Shown here: positions 24,219-34,756 of the stretch, one piece after another
How the letters are laid out: each line of letters opens with the position of its first letter
Position numbering within the stretch: position 1 is the first letter of the stretch
The notes under the pieces: generated by a model
Databases searched by the model: none
Told to the model about the DNA's origin: nothing
The model's input: the letters and a program-made list of their open reading frames with translations, nothing else
Translations under genes and position numbers: made by a program
Source of the DNA: Phanerochaete sordida
Lineage: Eukaryota; Basidiomycota; Agaricomycetes; Polyporales; Phanerochaetaceae
Length of the DNA stretch: 64,000 nucleotides
Reading direction: 5' to 3'
NCBI GenBank assembly: GCA_019973155.2
Contig: BPQB01000003.1
Coordinates: 248,001 to 312,000 of the forward strand

Positions 24219-24728
24219 ATGCCCACGACCCACTCCTGCGGATGCACCTGTGCCTGCGACCCCGGTGAGCAACGCCCCTCTCCCTCGACGTGCCCTTCGC
24301 GGCGACGACGCTGACAGTGTGTCGTGCAGAGCGGACGCCTGAGAAGGTCGTGCACGACGCCCAGAAGGCCGTACAGGAGGCCGACCAGGACCTACGCGAC
24401 ATCCGCAACAGTGGCGCCTCCGAAGGTTCCCATATATCACTGTCATCTCCTTGTGCAACTAACTGACTCATGGCTCGCAGAGGAGATCCACAACGCCGAA
24501 GAGCGCAGGCACGGCGCCCAGCTCGCGCTCGACGCCGCCTACCAGCTCCTCATCTCGAAGACGGCGCACCCCAAGGCTGAGCTCGACGACGACGAAGCCA
24601 TTGCGACTGACGACGAGGATGACAGTGATGAGGAGGACAGTGTGGACGATGTCGACTTCGGTGCGATGAACATGGAGGATGACGACGACGACGACGAGGA
24701 CTTCGTCCCGTCTGAGGCCAAGCACTGA
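24219..24728 (+). CDS. Small acidic hypothetical protein with Cys-rich N-terminus
   Basis: Exons 24219-24264, 24330-24425 and 24481-24728 give 129 residues in frame. It begins MPTTHSCGCTCACDP, with four Cys in a C-G-C-T-C-A-C cluster that could bind metal. A charged helical region follows (KVVHDAQKAVQEADQDLRDI, EEIHNAEERRHGAQLALDAA), likely to form a coiled coil. The tail is extremely acidic (DDDEAIATDDEDDSDEED and a run of Asp) and ends SEAKH. No known domain was recognised. A TATA box upstream suggests a regulated, possibly stress-responsive promoter. An acidic tail like this is common in histone- or basic-protein-binding proteins; that is only a suggestion. Confidence 0.65.
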
Positions 24729-25010
24729 GTGGTGCAAGGTGTTCGCTGATACCTTAGCTCTCGATCGTTGGCGTTGTACTATATGTACAGATCGTGCTAT
24801 TTATTAGAACCTTCCATCATGACACGACACGGCATGGAGTGTCAACATCACGCACCTGAGAAGGGGGGCACAAACGATACGTTGCTGGGCAGCCTGGGCA
24901 CGAAGGCAAAGCTACAACAGAGCACTGTTTCTATTCTGTGTACAACTTGCTTATCGCAATACAAGTACATCTTCACTTCCTAAGTCCGAGTATGTCCCAA
25001 TAGTCCCCGT
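24729..25010. other. Convergent spacer, small acidic gene and beta-fg
   Basis: A 282-bp region between the 3' ends of a plus-strand and a minus-strand gene; no coding evidence. Confidence 0.35.
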
Positions 25011-26295
25011 TTACATGAACTTGCTGGCCTGTGAACGAGTTGCTCGTGAGCTAGTCCTCTACGAGTGACCGATATACACCACTTACCAGGCCCATGAGCG
25101 AACCAAGACCACCAGAGTTGCTGCCACCAGTCGCGCCGCTGAACTTGCTCTGGACGAGAAGCTTCATGACGGTCATGGCCGCGCCGTTGACGGCGTCCTG
25201 CTTGTTTCCAGACGCGGCGCCTCCCGAGTTGTCGAACAGCTTCGTCGCCTCGGCCATCGCCATGCTGATCAGCTGCGACTGCGAGCCGCCGCCGCTGCCT
25301 CCGCCGCCGGACGTGAACTGCTTGAGCACCTAAAGAATGGAAAATAGTGAGGCACGGCGATGCGATCGATGCGGCTGATCGCGCACCTGCATCGCAGCTG
25401 CGGAGCCCATCGAGCCTGCGCTCAGGCTCGCGGCGCTGCCCTGGTTGTATGCCTTGTCGTGGGCGTCGAGGACGTGCTGCTCGTTGACAGGCTGTTCGTG
25501 CTCATCCTGGAAGAGACAGCGTTAGCTGCTAAATGGCCGAAGGGGCGCTTTGCGAGACGCACCTGGTGCTGGTTCAGGAAGCCAAGCGCGCTAGAGAAGA
25601 GGCCCTTGTCCTGACCGTCGTTGCTCGCGTGCTGCGCAGCGTTCTGTACAACCTCGTCGTGGTCGACTGCAGAGGCAAAGTCAGCTGGCCGGCCAGGTCT
25701 GCGTGAAGGAGCACTCACACTGAGGACGACCACCGTTGTACCCTCCCTGCGGGCCCTGGTTGTCGCCACCGTAGCCGCCCTGCTGGCCGCCTCCATATCC
25801 TCCCTGGCCGCCGCCGTAGCCTCCTTGGCCGCCGCCGTAGCCTCCCTGACCGCCCTGGCCGCCGCCGTAGCCTCCTTGACCGCCCTGCTGGCCGCCGTAG
25901 CCCTGGTTGCCGCCGTAGCCTTGGCCTTGGTTGCCTCCGCCGTAGCCTCCAGCGTTGCTACCATCGTAGCCTCCACTGTTGCCGCCGCCGTAGCCACCCT
26001 GGCCGCCCTGGTTGTAGCCGCCATCGCCGCCCTGGTACCCGCGCGGGGGCTGGTTGTCGGGCGAGTTGTACTCGTGGCCGCCCTGGCGGTGGACTTGCTC
26101 TGCGGGGCGAAGAAGGGGATCAGACGCGATGCTTCGCGCGCAGCGCAAACGTCACGTACGCTCGCCGCCCTGGTTCTGGCCCTGGCCCTGGTTGCCGCCG
26201 CTCTGGCTCTCGAGGAACTGCTTGCCGAGGTTGATGAAGTTCTCCTGTGCGCGCTGTCAGCGGCGCGTGGGCGTGAGCGGCGAGACACGCACCAT
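25011..26295 (-). CDS. beta-fg: Beta-flanking protein of the A mating-type locus
   Basis: The start codon at 26295-26293 is an exon by itself. GTGCGT follows at once and the 48-nt intron ends at 26245, giving M-ENFINLGKQFLESQSGG. Exon 3 (about 26100-25735) encodes tens of residues of Gly/Tyr/Gln repeats (YGGGQGGYGGG type). Further exons read FDHDEVVQNAAQHASNDGQD, DEHEQPVNEQHVLDAHDKAY, and LISMAMAEATKLFD with SGNKQDAVNGAAMTVMKLLV. After a GTAAGT intron the last exon is ASKFM, stopping at 25011. These blocks match the conserved beta-flanking protein that adjoins homeodomain genes in many Agaricomycetes; its function is unknown. Here it is about 8 kb from HD1. The 366-codon frame reaching 26522 is not the protein. 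Confidence 0.85.
25740..26040 (-). repeat. Coding Gly-Tyr-Gln tandem repeats in beta-fg
   Basis: Imperfect short-period repeats translate to YGGGQGG/YGGGNQG units on the minus strand. The regularity produces long spurious open frames on the other strands (Ala/Val-rich on plus, Ala/Thr-rich on minus). The protein segment is low complexity and likely disordered. Confidence 0.75.
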
Positions 26296-26848
26296 GGTCG
26301 TTGAAGATGTGTGCGAGATCGCTGGGGCGGATGCGGTGCCAGATATACGCGTCGGCGTTTGCCGAATATGACCTCAGTCGTCTCCGCAGGGCCGCAGTCT
26401 GGCAGCTGCGTGTACCCTGCCGGGCCTTGGTGACGACCGAAGCCACCTGCTCTGTCCGCGTGCGGACGCGAGTGAAAGGTTGTCCTTGGGCTTTCTGTAC
26501 CTGAGTCTTGCTTCGTATCCACAGCGAAGAACTTCTTCCAGACGTCAGGGCACGGGTAAGGATATCTGGAGCATCGAGTTCATCAGACCAGCTGGGTGGG
26601 TGCTGGAAATGCTTCTCTGCACCGTGGCGACTGACGATAGAAGTCGATGCGCCCTGTTGACCGTGTCTCCGTTCTATGACCGCCCTACGCGCTGACGCGA
26701 CATGGCACGCGCGTCATCGAGGTCGTGACATAACGCGTACCAGCTCCGTTACACCATCACGCTCGGGCTGCGGCTCCTGAGTGTGATCCTGTCCGCCACC
26801 ATCCCAACGATCTGCTTTGACCAGACCATACCCTCCTACAGTTGCTCC
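26296..26848. other. Divergent promoter region, beta-fg and F-box paralogue 2
   Basis: A 553-bp spacer between divergent starts. A long minus-strand frame overlaps it, but this is the 5' leader of beta-fg, given the start-codon exon at 26295. No clear TATA box. Confidence 0.4.
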
Positions 26849-28929
26849 ATGAACGCAGAAGTCCTGAATCGCCGTGGACTATGCGACCTGCCCAACGAAC
26901 TTTTGCTCCAGGTTTTCGACTATCTCGCTGAACTCGGCGTTCATCCTCCCCGTCATTCCCCGTTCCATGTCTTCAACGTCCTAGGGGGTGTAAATCGTCG
27001 CTTGAAGGAATTCATGCTGGCGTACTGGCAACAACGACACCAATTCTTCCACACATGCTCCCAGTTCGGATCAGTACTAGGGCTCTCTCAAGCAGAAGTA
27101 GCCTGCACTCTGCAACCAGACGTCACAGCTGTCATATCAAGTTTGCCAGATAGTTTCAGCGCAGTTTGGGACCGTAATGTCGCACGGTACTTCGCGTTCT
27201 TGCCCCGCCAATGTTTGAGCTAATCAGATGGATCCTGTCTCGCGCCAGCACTTTCCAGCTTGGGCGAATCCAGAATTCCCCTAGTATTTGCAGTCAGGCA
27301 TACCGGTATCCGAAACTTCGACTGCCCCCAGAATTCTACAAGATGCCGAACCTCGAATCGTGGATTGCCTTCGATATGTTGGAGACCCCACTAGGGATGT
27401 CACGTCTCGCAGAGCATCTTCCCCATCTCGAACATCTCGGCATCTTGTGGGCCTTGGACGATCACCACCCGGCCGTGGAATCATTTCCAAATCTACGGTC
27501 ATTACGGATGCTTCTTGGCTCTGAGTCATATCTTCCATGCACCTCCCGCCCTTTATCGTCCAACCTCAAGAGCAGCACTCTGACCACACTCGCCATTTAC
27601 GACACATCGTACAGCTCGAACCTAATAAGCACCCTTTGCAGCACGGGGTCACGCCCATTCCCCAGCTTACGCACCCTACGTCTCAAGGAAATAAAAACCT
27701 CCGTGATAGACGTTTATGGGTTCATCTCCCGGCACACCTCCTTGCACGAAGTGACAGCGAGCTTCACCAAAGTCGCGCATAGATCACTTCGTTTGGAGGC
27801 CTTGATCAAACTCATTCAAGGGACGGGACTTTGGGTACCCACCGATGGAGCCGCCACCCTTGTTGACCAGCCAAGCTTTGACGAGTATGTGGCAGATGAT
27901 CCTCGCCCTCTTAACTTCTTTTACAACTTCGGAGCCTTTTACGAGTTCGCGTTCTCGCGCGCTCCTCTTCCTGGCTTCGCGTCAGTCGAGCTTGGGGAGC
28001 CTCAATACAAGTGCACTGGCCTTGCTGTCGAATTTCTGGATGCGGACGAAGATATTCAAGATTTGGCCGAGCAGATGACACCTGGCATATTATCTTTCCT
28101 GGAGTCAGGTGAAACGCCAGAGTGCCTCCGGGACATCGAGGAGCTGCGCCTCTCGTCTGCAGTCCCTCAAGATACTACGGTAGCACTCAACGAAACGTTC
28201 ATCGTGAGTGATCTTGTTTACTTCCTTGTATAGGACTAAGATAGTGGAAATATCCTGCAGAACGACATCGAATTACAGCTGAGAGACTGGCCGAATCTCA
28301 GTAAATTGTCACTCCACTGGCCCATCACGAAAGCGTATTGGAGGTGCGCCCATCGATACATACGACAATTTGAGCAAGCGAGCAACGATATCTGCCGCCT
28401 CTGCAATGAGCGGGCGGTCCCCTTCCTCGACGAGCTGACGCCTCAATTCTACAACGAATCTGGCAAGACGATGACTCTCGCCGCCCTGCGAGACGAATGG
28501 CACGTCGACACGGAGCTCCTCGAACCTGAAATCAGGAACGTCTTGCATCTCGACGCGGACACCCCGCTCGATGCTGACGATCCTAGCCTGCTCCTGTGGG
28601 CGTGGGAAGCGCGCAACTATCCAATGATCGCGACCGCCATGCGCCGCATCGCGGAGACGAACCTCCTGCTCGAAGAGTTCGAGTGGTATGTTGTCCAGGG
28701 CGAAGACAAGGCGGACGTCGTGCTGTGGAAGTGGCGCATCTTCAGGAAGCCGGACGGCTCGGTAAAGCTTGTGGTTGGGAACCTGTCGTGGACGGGATGT
28801 GCCAGAGGAGACCCGCCGCCATTTTTGGTGCTTCTCGGTCAGGAGCTCGAGCTCACTGTCCGTGATGCCGAATGCCGATGGAGACGACGGCCTTGTTCAT
28901 GTATAGCAGAGGAGGAGGATGCGATGTGA
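26849..28929 (+). CDS. F-box protein, paralogue 2 of 3
   Basis: Exons 26849-27186, 27228-28203 and 28261-28929 give 660 residues. The F-box is at residues about 10-50 (LCDLPNELLLQVFDYLAELG, then FNVLGGVNRRLKEF). Leucine-rich-like segments follow (FPNLRSLRMLLG, FPSLRTLRLKEIKTS, YGFISRHTSLHEVTASF). The C-terminal module shared with the other paralogues is LLWAWEARNYPMIATAM, LLEEFEWYVVQGEDK, VLWKWRIFRKPDGSVKLVVG and WTGCARGDPPPFLVLLGQE. Both introns sit at the same places as in paralogue 3. The F-box predicts binding to Skp1 in an SCF complex; the target is unknown. A short tail after the module is Cys/Arg-rich. Confidence 0.82.
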
Positions 28930-29237
28930 GCTATGTCACGTGTGCGCAGGGGCGTAATATTCTGTATGATTTCTTGCTTGCTGCTGTGCTCTCAAGAGAT
29001 GACACTGGATTTTGGCTGCGAAGGCAATACACTTGCTACACCCGCGTTGCCACGAGGCGCGTCGCATCTGCGAACCGAGCGTCAAGGGCTGCCAGCGCGC
29101 CTTGGGGATTGGGGATCTCTTCCGCGAACGTCGACCAACACGACGTGTACACAAGCTGCGTAGGCAAGAGCTGTTCGTTCAGTTCGCCGCAACGACTCTC
29201 TGATCAATCGAATCTCTTTGTAGCTTAGAACGTTAAC
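28930..29237. other. Spacer between F-box paralogues 2 and 3
   Basis: A 308-bp region between tandem plus-strand genes. It should hold the terminator of paralogue 2 and promoter of paralogue 3; no coding signal. Confidence 0.35.
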
Positions 29238-31362
29238 ATGCAGCGTCGAGGCTTCGACGACCTCCCGACGGAGCTTATCCAGGAAGTGTTCGAATACGTC
29301 GATCTCAGCCGGCCCAAGTATGCCATGCCCAACGGTGCAGAGGACGTGTTCTACGTCCTCGCACGCCTCAACCGTCGTACCAAGCCGATAGCGCTTGCTT
29401 TTGCCTGGCGCCATCGGAAGTTCGAGAGTTATGATGACTTCGCGGAGATGGAACGCCAGATGGATGAGTGGGCGTGCCATCATAGTTTCGAGGAGCTTGA
29501 TCAATGCGACAATTTTCTTGTCACGAAGTATGTTATGCCCCCATCATTCTGGATACTGGGAAATCGCTGTTGTGCTGACCGACCGTTGCATCTGCTCAGG
29601 TCCATCACCATTGGCCACGTCCCGTATCCCTACGGATGCACGACGTTCGATAAGAAGTACAACAAGCTCCGTTTCAGACTAGACTGGTTCAGGTGGTCAA
29701 ACCTAGAATCATTTGAATGTCTTGACGCCGTGTTCAACCCTGGCTGGAATATCCAGGCCCTCTACGACTGCCAAAAGCTGCGAAACGTCGTCATTCTTTG
29801 GCCGTGCGACCTGGTATTTCCTGATCTTGACGACTTCCCCAACGTTGAGACGTTGAGGCTCTACCTAGCCGACAGGAACAAGAACCATAGTCCGCGTCCA
29901 CCCGCGCCCATCGGCACTTATTCCAGCCTCCACACTCTCGCCATGCACGAGCTGTACGACTTCCAGGCCATCGAGCGGTGCTGCCGCGGACTAAACTTCC
30001 CCCATCTCCGCGTGCTGAAGCTCACGGAGATCGAGAGTCCGGCCCGCACCGTATACGACTTCATTCAACGCCACTCGACACTCCTCGAAGTGAATCTGAC
30101 CTTTGCCATCGACCATGTGTCGCCGCTGCGTCTCGAGGCCGTGCTCAAGCTCATCGACGGCACCGGCACCTGGGTGAGGCCAGAAGGAGACGGCGCACCC
30201 GTAGACCAGCCAGATTACAACGACATGATCGGCGCACCCACCCCCCTCCCCCCACGCATCGCTCATATGTATGGCATATTTCCCGCATTCGCCTTCGTCC
30301 GCCGACCACTGTCGCCGCAGGCGCTGGAATGGCGCTCCTACCATGGCTCTCCTCATCCGCGCTACAAGTGCACTGCCTTTGCAGTCAATTGGACCTGGCA
30401 GGCTGATGCGACCGCCAAAACCTCATTTCGGACTAATTATACTCTGACGGATGCCATTGAGTTCGTGCAGAGCCCGCCACAAGCCGAGGGCAAGTTCTGG
30501 GACGAGGTGCAACAGCTCCGGCTGAGCTCAGAGCTGTTCGAAGACAGACAGACGAGTTATCAAGACATAATGGTAAGCCCTTCGCCTCTCAGCAAGATTC
30601 AAGCATACTGAGAACCGCTGGCAGCGCTTGATCGCGGGCCAGCTGAACACGAGCTTCCCTCAACTTCGCCGCCTGGCGTTGTTCTGGCCACACCCAAAGT
30701 GCTCCTGGCGTCCCCTGCAACCGGATGCCTCCAGCGCGCAGGAAAACTTCTTCCTGGACAAAGCCTTTCCGCCCGCCTTCCATCAGCTTATGATCAAACC
30801 GAAGTCGCTTACTATGCAAGAGCTGGTGTTTCCGCCCGAAGACTTTGCCCCGGCCCCGGTGGCGGCTGCAGTGCGAGAGGTGCTGGGGATCCCGGAGCAC
30901 GTCGTCCTCGACAAGAACGACCGCGGCCTTCTCCTTACTGCCTGGGAGACGAAAAACCGCGTCGTGGCTGAGGAAGGAATCCGCCTCCTAGCCGCATCGC
31001 ATAGGGTGCTCGAGGAGGTCGAGTGGTACTCCGGGCAGGACGCGGCGCAGTACGGCGTCATCCGCTGGGTCTGGAAGATCACTAGGCATCCAGATGGCGC
31101 TGTGAAGGACGTTGTGGGCGACTTGTCCTGGACGGAAGACGGGAAAGGAAACCCTCCTCCGCTGTTGACTCTAGTGGGGCAGGAGCTAGACTACACCTTG
31201 CAGGACGCTGCAGGATGCTGGCATAGAGCCTGGCCATATCCGAGGGACCACCCGCGCTATCGTGATATGGACGAAGACGAACTTGAAGACGCTTTCTTCT
31301 ACGGCGAAGCGGAACTTGAAGAGGAAGAGGAAGAAAATGAGGGTGATGAGGATATGGAGTAG
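29238..31362 (+). CDS. F-box protein, paralogue 3 of 3
   Basis: Exons 29238-29527, 29600-30572 and 30625-31362 give 666 residues. It begins MQRRGFDDLPTELIQEVFEY with FYVLARLNRRTKPIAL, an F-box. The first intron (72 nt, GTATGT to CTCAG) contains no stop and is a multiple of three, so the frame reads straight through it; the homologous intron in both paralogues shows it is real. The centre has FPNVETLRLYLADR, FPHLRVLKLTEI and YDFIQRHSTLLEVNL. The C-terminal module is VLEEVEWYSGQDAAQ, VIRWVWKITRHPDGAVKDVV and NPPPLLTLVGQELDY, followed by an acidic tail (ELEEEEEENEGDEDME) that the other two lack. It presumably acts as an SCF adaptor. Confidence 0.82.
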
Positions 31363-31580
31363 CGGCCGGCTGTCGATGTTGCGCTCAATCTTCTATGCTC
31401 TCTCTTTTCGTCTCCCAGTGCGCAAAATTACGGTTTTTGGTTTCTTGTATCTGTGATTTGATATATACCTGCATCACGAGCTCGTAATTATCTATTTGGC
31501 AGCCTGGACTCGAGCGCGTTGTCCTGGTTTGCCAGCTAGGATCTCCGTATTTCCCGCGAGTCACTTCGATGTGAGCGTTA
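31363..31580. other. Spacer upstream of the MCP2/ADCK2-like gene
   Basis: Terminator region of F-box paralogue 3. No coding evidence. Promoter elements of the next gene begin at 31581. Confidence 0.35.
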
Positions 31581-31588
31581 TGACGTCA
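31581..31588 (+). promoter_or_regulatory. CRE-like element (TGACGTCA)
   Basis: Perfect 8-bp palindrome bound by ATF/CREB-type bZIP factors, followed 7 bp later by a CCAAT box (31596-31600), both upstream of the mitochondrial kinase gene. Confidence 0.4.
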
Positions 31589-31722
31589 AGCCTAGCCAAT
31601 CAGAACGCGCGTTGAGGATGCCCGTCGCGTGCGCCCCGCTCGCTGTGCGCTTTTCGCTCGCGCTTCGCTCCGTCCCCCATGCAAAATGTCTGGTCTATAG
31701 CGCAAATCCATCCGTCTTCAAC

Positions 31723-34113
31723 ATGGCTTCTCGCTGGTCTGCTATGCCTCCAGGGCTTAGGCAGACAGTCTTTTCCTACGTCGAGTTCTCCACCCACCGA
31801 GCCACGTCCCGAAATACCTTCGTCTGGACACGCAGAGCACACACCGCCGCACCGACTCCGACTCTAATATCACAGCACGGGCAGAGGAACCTCCGCAAGT
31901 ACCTCTGGCTCGTTCCTGTTGGAGGCGGCCTCGCACTCTACCTCTCTCCGAAGCCGCGCTCTCTGATAGCAGACATCTTGTACTCCCCGACCATCATCCC
32001 GTGCAATGGCACCCGCAAGCCTCCGCCGGAGCCTCCGATTTCCTCGCCTGCTGAGCCCAACCGCTCTATCGTCTCACAAGTGATCTGTTTCTTCCGCGAA
32101 TGTGTCTGGGAGCCAGTCCTGACAGCGCGGAGACTGGCGTACCTCCTCATCCTCTTCGTCCCCGTCCTTCTGACCTCGCCGATGCTGCTGGTGGGCAACC
32201 CGGAGAGAGAGCTGGGAGGTGACAGATGGGGCGCCGTGTGGTGGTACGAATTTCTGACTGCTCAGATGCAGAGAGCAGGCCCGACGTTCGTGAAGGTACG
32301 CGCGTGCATACATGTTGCGCGACGTATGCTGTATAACGCCTGTTCCGTAGCTTGGGCAATGGGCTGCCTCAAGAGCGGATCTGTTCCCCACCCTCCTTTG
32401 CGATCGCATGGGGTCTCTGCATTCGCGAGGAAAGGCCCATCCATATGGCCACACGCGACATGTGATAGAACACGTCTTCCAGAGGCCCTTTGAAGAGGTC
32501 TTCGAAGAGTTTGACGCCACACCGATTGGCACTGGCGCCATTGCTCAGGTACGTCACTTGAACAGATATTTACTGCCGTGCATTACAACGCGACTCCGCT
32601 AGGTCTATCGCGCGAAATTGAGAAACGACCTCATCCCCCCTTCTCATCTGACACCGAAGAGGCCACACCCTCACGGACCCGCCGCGCTTGCACCTGCCAT
32701 TCTTCACCCTCCAGAGGAGGTTCCTACCAATGCCGTCGCCATTAAGATCCTGCACCCCAAAGTCGAGAAGCTCATTAGCCGAGACCTAAAGATCATGGCC
32801 TTCTTTGCGAACGCCTTAACGTTCATCCCCGGCGTGCAGTGGCTCTCGCTCCCTGAGGAGGTCGAGGTATTCGGGCGGATGATGCGCGAACAATTAGACT
32901 TGCGGAACGAGAGCCATAATCTCGTGGAGTTCGAGAAGCGCTTCGCGGATAGACGGCTTCCTGTGACGTTCCCTCGGCCTTTGGAAGTCTGGAGTACCAG
33001 GGACATGCTCGTCGAGGAATATCAGAACGCCTTGTCTCTGGAAGATTTCCTTCGCAACGGAGGCGGACCCTATAATGACACCCTGGCGGAAGTTGGACTT
33101 GACGCGTTTTTGGTAAGTTCTCCGTGTTTCTGCTCCGTCGTCCCTGCTTGACCGTTTCCAGAACATGCTCCTTCTGGACAACTTTGTACACTCTGACTTG
33201 CATCCAGGGAACATCATGATCAAATTCACGAAGCCGCAGTCCACGACGATCCTTCTCAAGAACGCCTGGAACGCCCTCTGGAAGTCGAAAGTACAACGGG
33301 TGAAGGAAGATCTCGCTCACGCCGGTTCCATGTTCATCGACCCCATGATGGAGTCTATCGTGGATGACTTGCGCGGCCTGCGGAAGGACCCTGCGGCCTG
33401 GCGGGCGGAGCTGCAGAGGGTTCACGACGAAGGCTACCTGCCGGAGATTGTGTTCATCGACGCAGGGCTAGTGACGACCCTCGACTCGACTAACCGGCGG
33501 AATTTCCTCGACCTTTTCCGCGCTATTGCAGAGTTTGACGGTTACCGGGCTGGCGAGCTGATGGTCGAACGGTGTCGCACGCCCGAGCTCGCAGTCGACC
33601 CTGAAACGTTTGCCCTGAAGATGCAGCATATCGTCCTCCAAGTGAAGCGCAAGACGTTCTCGCTGGGGCAGATCAAGATATCGGACATCCTGCACTCGGT
33701 GCTCAAGGCGGTGCGGGAGCACCACGTCAAGATGGAGGCCGACTTTGTCAACACGGTCATTTCTGTGCTGCTCCTGGAAGGTATCGGACGGCAGCTCGAC
33801 CCTGGCCTGGACCTCTTCAAGAGCGCGCTGCCCATCTTACGGCAGCTTGGCCGCCAGATGAGTACGCAGGAGAATCTCAAACAGATGGAGAGAAGCAACC
33901 TCGGCGCATTTTTGAAGGCAAGCGTATTTCTCTGATTCGTCGGGAGAAGGCTAACCGCGGCGGTTTCAGGTGTGGGTGTACATGGAAGCACGAGAGTTGG
34001 CTTCGTCGGCTCTTGTAGACGCGGATGAACTCGTAAAATACGACTGGTACGTCCTTCTCTGAACGTGCGTTATCTCGGGCTGACCGTCGTGCAGGTTAAC
34101 GCCTTCAATATAG
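31723..34113 (+). CDS. MCP2: Mitochondrial ABC1/UbiB-family atypical kinase, MCP2/ADCK2 type
   Basis: Exons 31723-32295, 32351-32548, 32603-33112, 33162-33923, 33970-34046 and 34095-34113 give 712 residues. ABC1/UbiB features are QMQRAGPTFVKLGQWAASRAD (the KxGQ motif), GTGAIAQVYRAKLR (nucleotide loop), AVAIKILHPKVEKLI (Lys), VHSDLHPGNIMI (catalytic loop) and IVFIDAGLVTTLD (DxG-type metal site). A hydrophobic segment near residue 150 (LLILFVPVLLTSPMLLV) could anchor it in the inner mitochondrial membrane. MCP2/ADCK2 are linked to mitochondrial lipid homeostasis and coenzyme Q. The frame also opens from ATG 31618 (35 extra residues); 31723 was preferred because the CCAAT box lies only 18 bp before 31618. 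Intron 4 may start at GTATTT (33924) or as GC-AG at 33918. Confidence 0.85.
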
Positions 34114-34756
34114 AGGTACAATACATTCTTCTTGTAGATAAGCATAGCAGTAGCGACAATCAATGGACGGCAGGTTACCTATTCGTAGGCCGCGAACGCG
34201 GTGTCTTCCCCACGAAAACTTCATGCCCCTGTATCTCAATCAAGTGCAATTTCTTCTGAGATAATGCGGGTGCGGCGACCTCTCAAAGACCGAGGCTTCT
34301 CTTTGAACGCGGACCGTCGTGTCTCACGGATCGTCGCGCTGTGCGAAGGTTGTATTTCGCCGCGCCGCATCTCTGTCCGGGGGCACCGTCGCGGGCCGCG
34401 GCGGTCCTGGCGGGTGCAAATTTTGTGCGCTGGTCGGGCGGCGGGGAGGCTAGGGCAGCACGACCTTGTGGACGACGCGCGCAGACTTTCTGACGTTCTG
34501 CAGAGTTGCCTGGGAAGGCAAGGTGCGGTGCTTACGTCAGCATGACGCGCTGTGAAGAAGCGGGATCTGAGATCCGCGGGGGCGTCTAGGCTTCCCCGGT
34601 TTCAGGGAAGCGGGCGCCAAGCGTTCGACCAGAATTTACCGAGGCGCTTCCGCGAAGGGTCCCGCCGTGCTAACTTGAACACGTCCTCGACGTCCGCGAC
34701 GTTCCCCTCGTCACAAAGGCGTTTTCCTCCGTCTCTTCTGCGCACTCTTGCGCTAC
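34114..34756. other. Glycogenin upstream region
   Basis: A 643-bp, GC-rich spacer between two plus-strand genes. Short open frames only; presumed promoter and 5' leader of the glycogenin gene. Confidence 0.35.

Noticed and set aside
25740..26040. Short regular repeats that could suggest a CRISPR-like array or minisatellite
   Set aside because: The unit is coding, with no spacers of constant length, and the genome is eukaryotic.
25621..26304. A 227-codon Ala/Val-rich plus-strand frame across the beta-fg repeats
   Set aside because: It is the complement of GGY/GGQ codons in beta-fg; composition is an artefact of the repeat, and the minus-strand exon chain matches a known family.
25422..26522. 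A 366-codon Arg/Ala/Thr-rich minus-strand frame
   Set aside because: It reads through several beta-fg introns in the wrong frame; only a short piece near 25640 coincides with a true exon.
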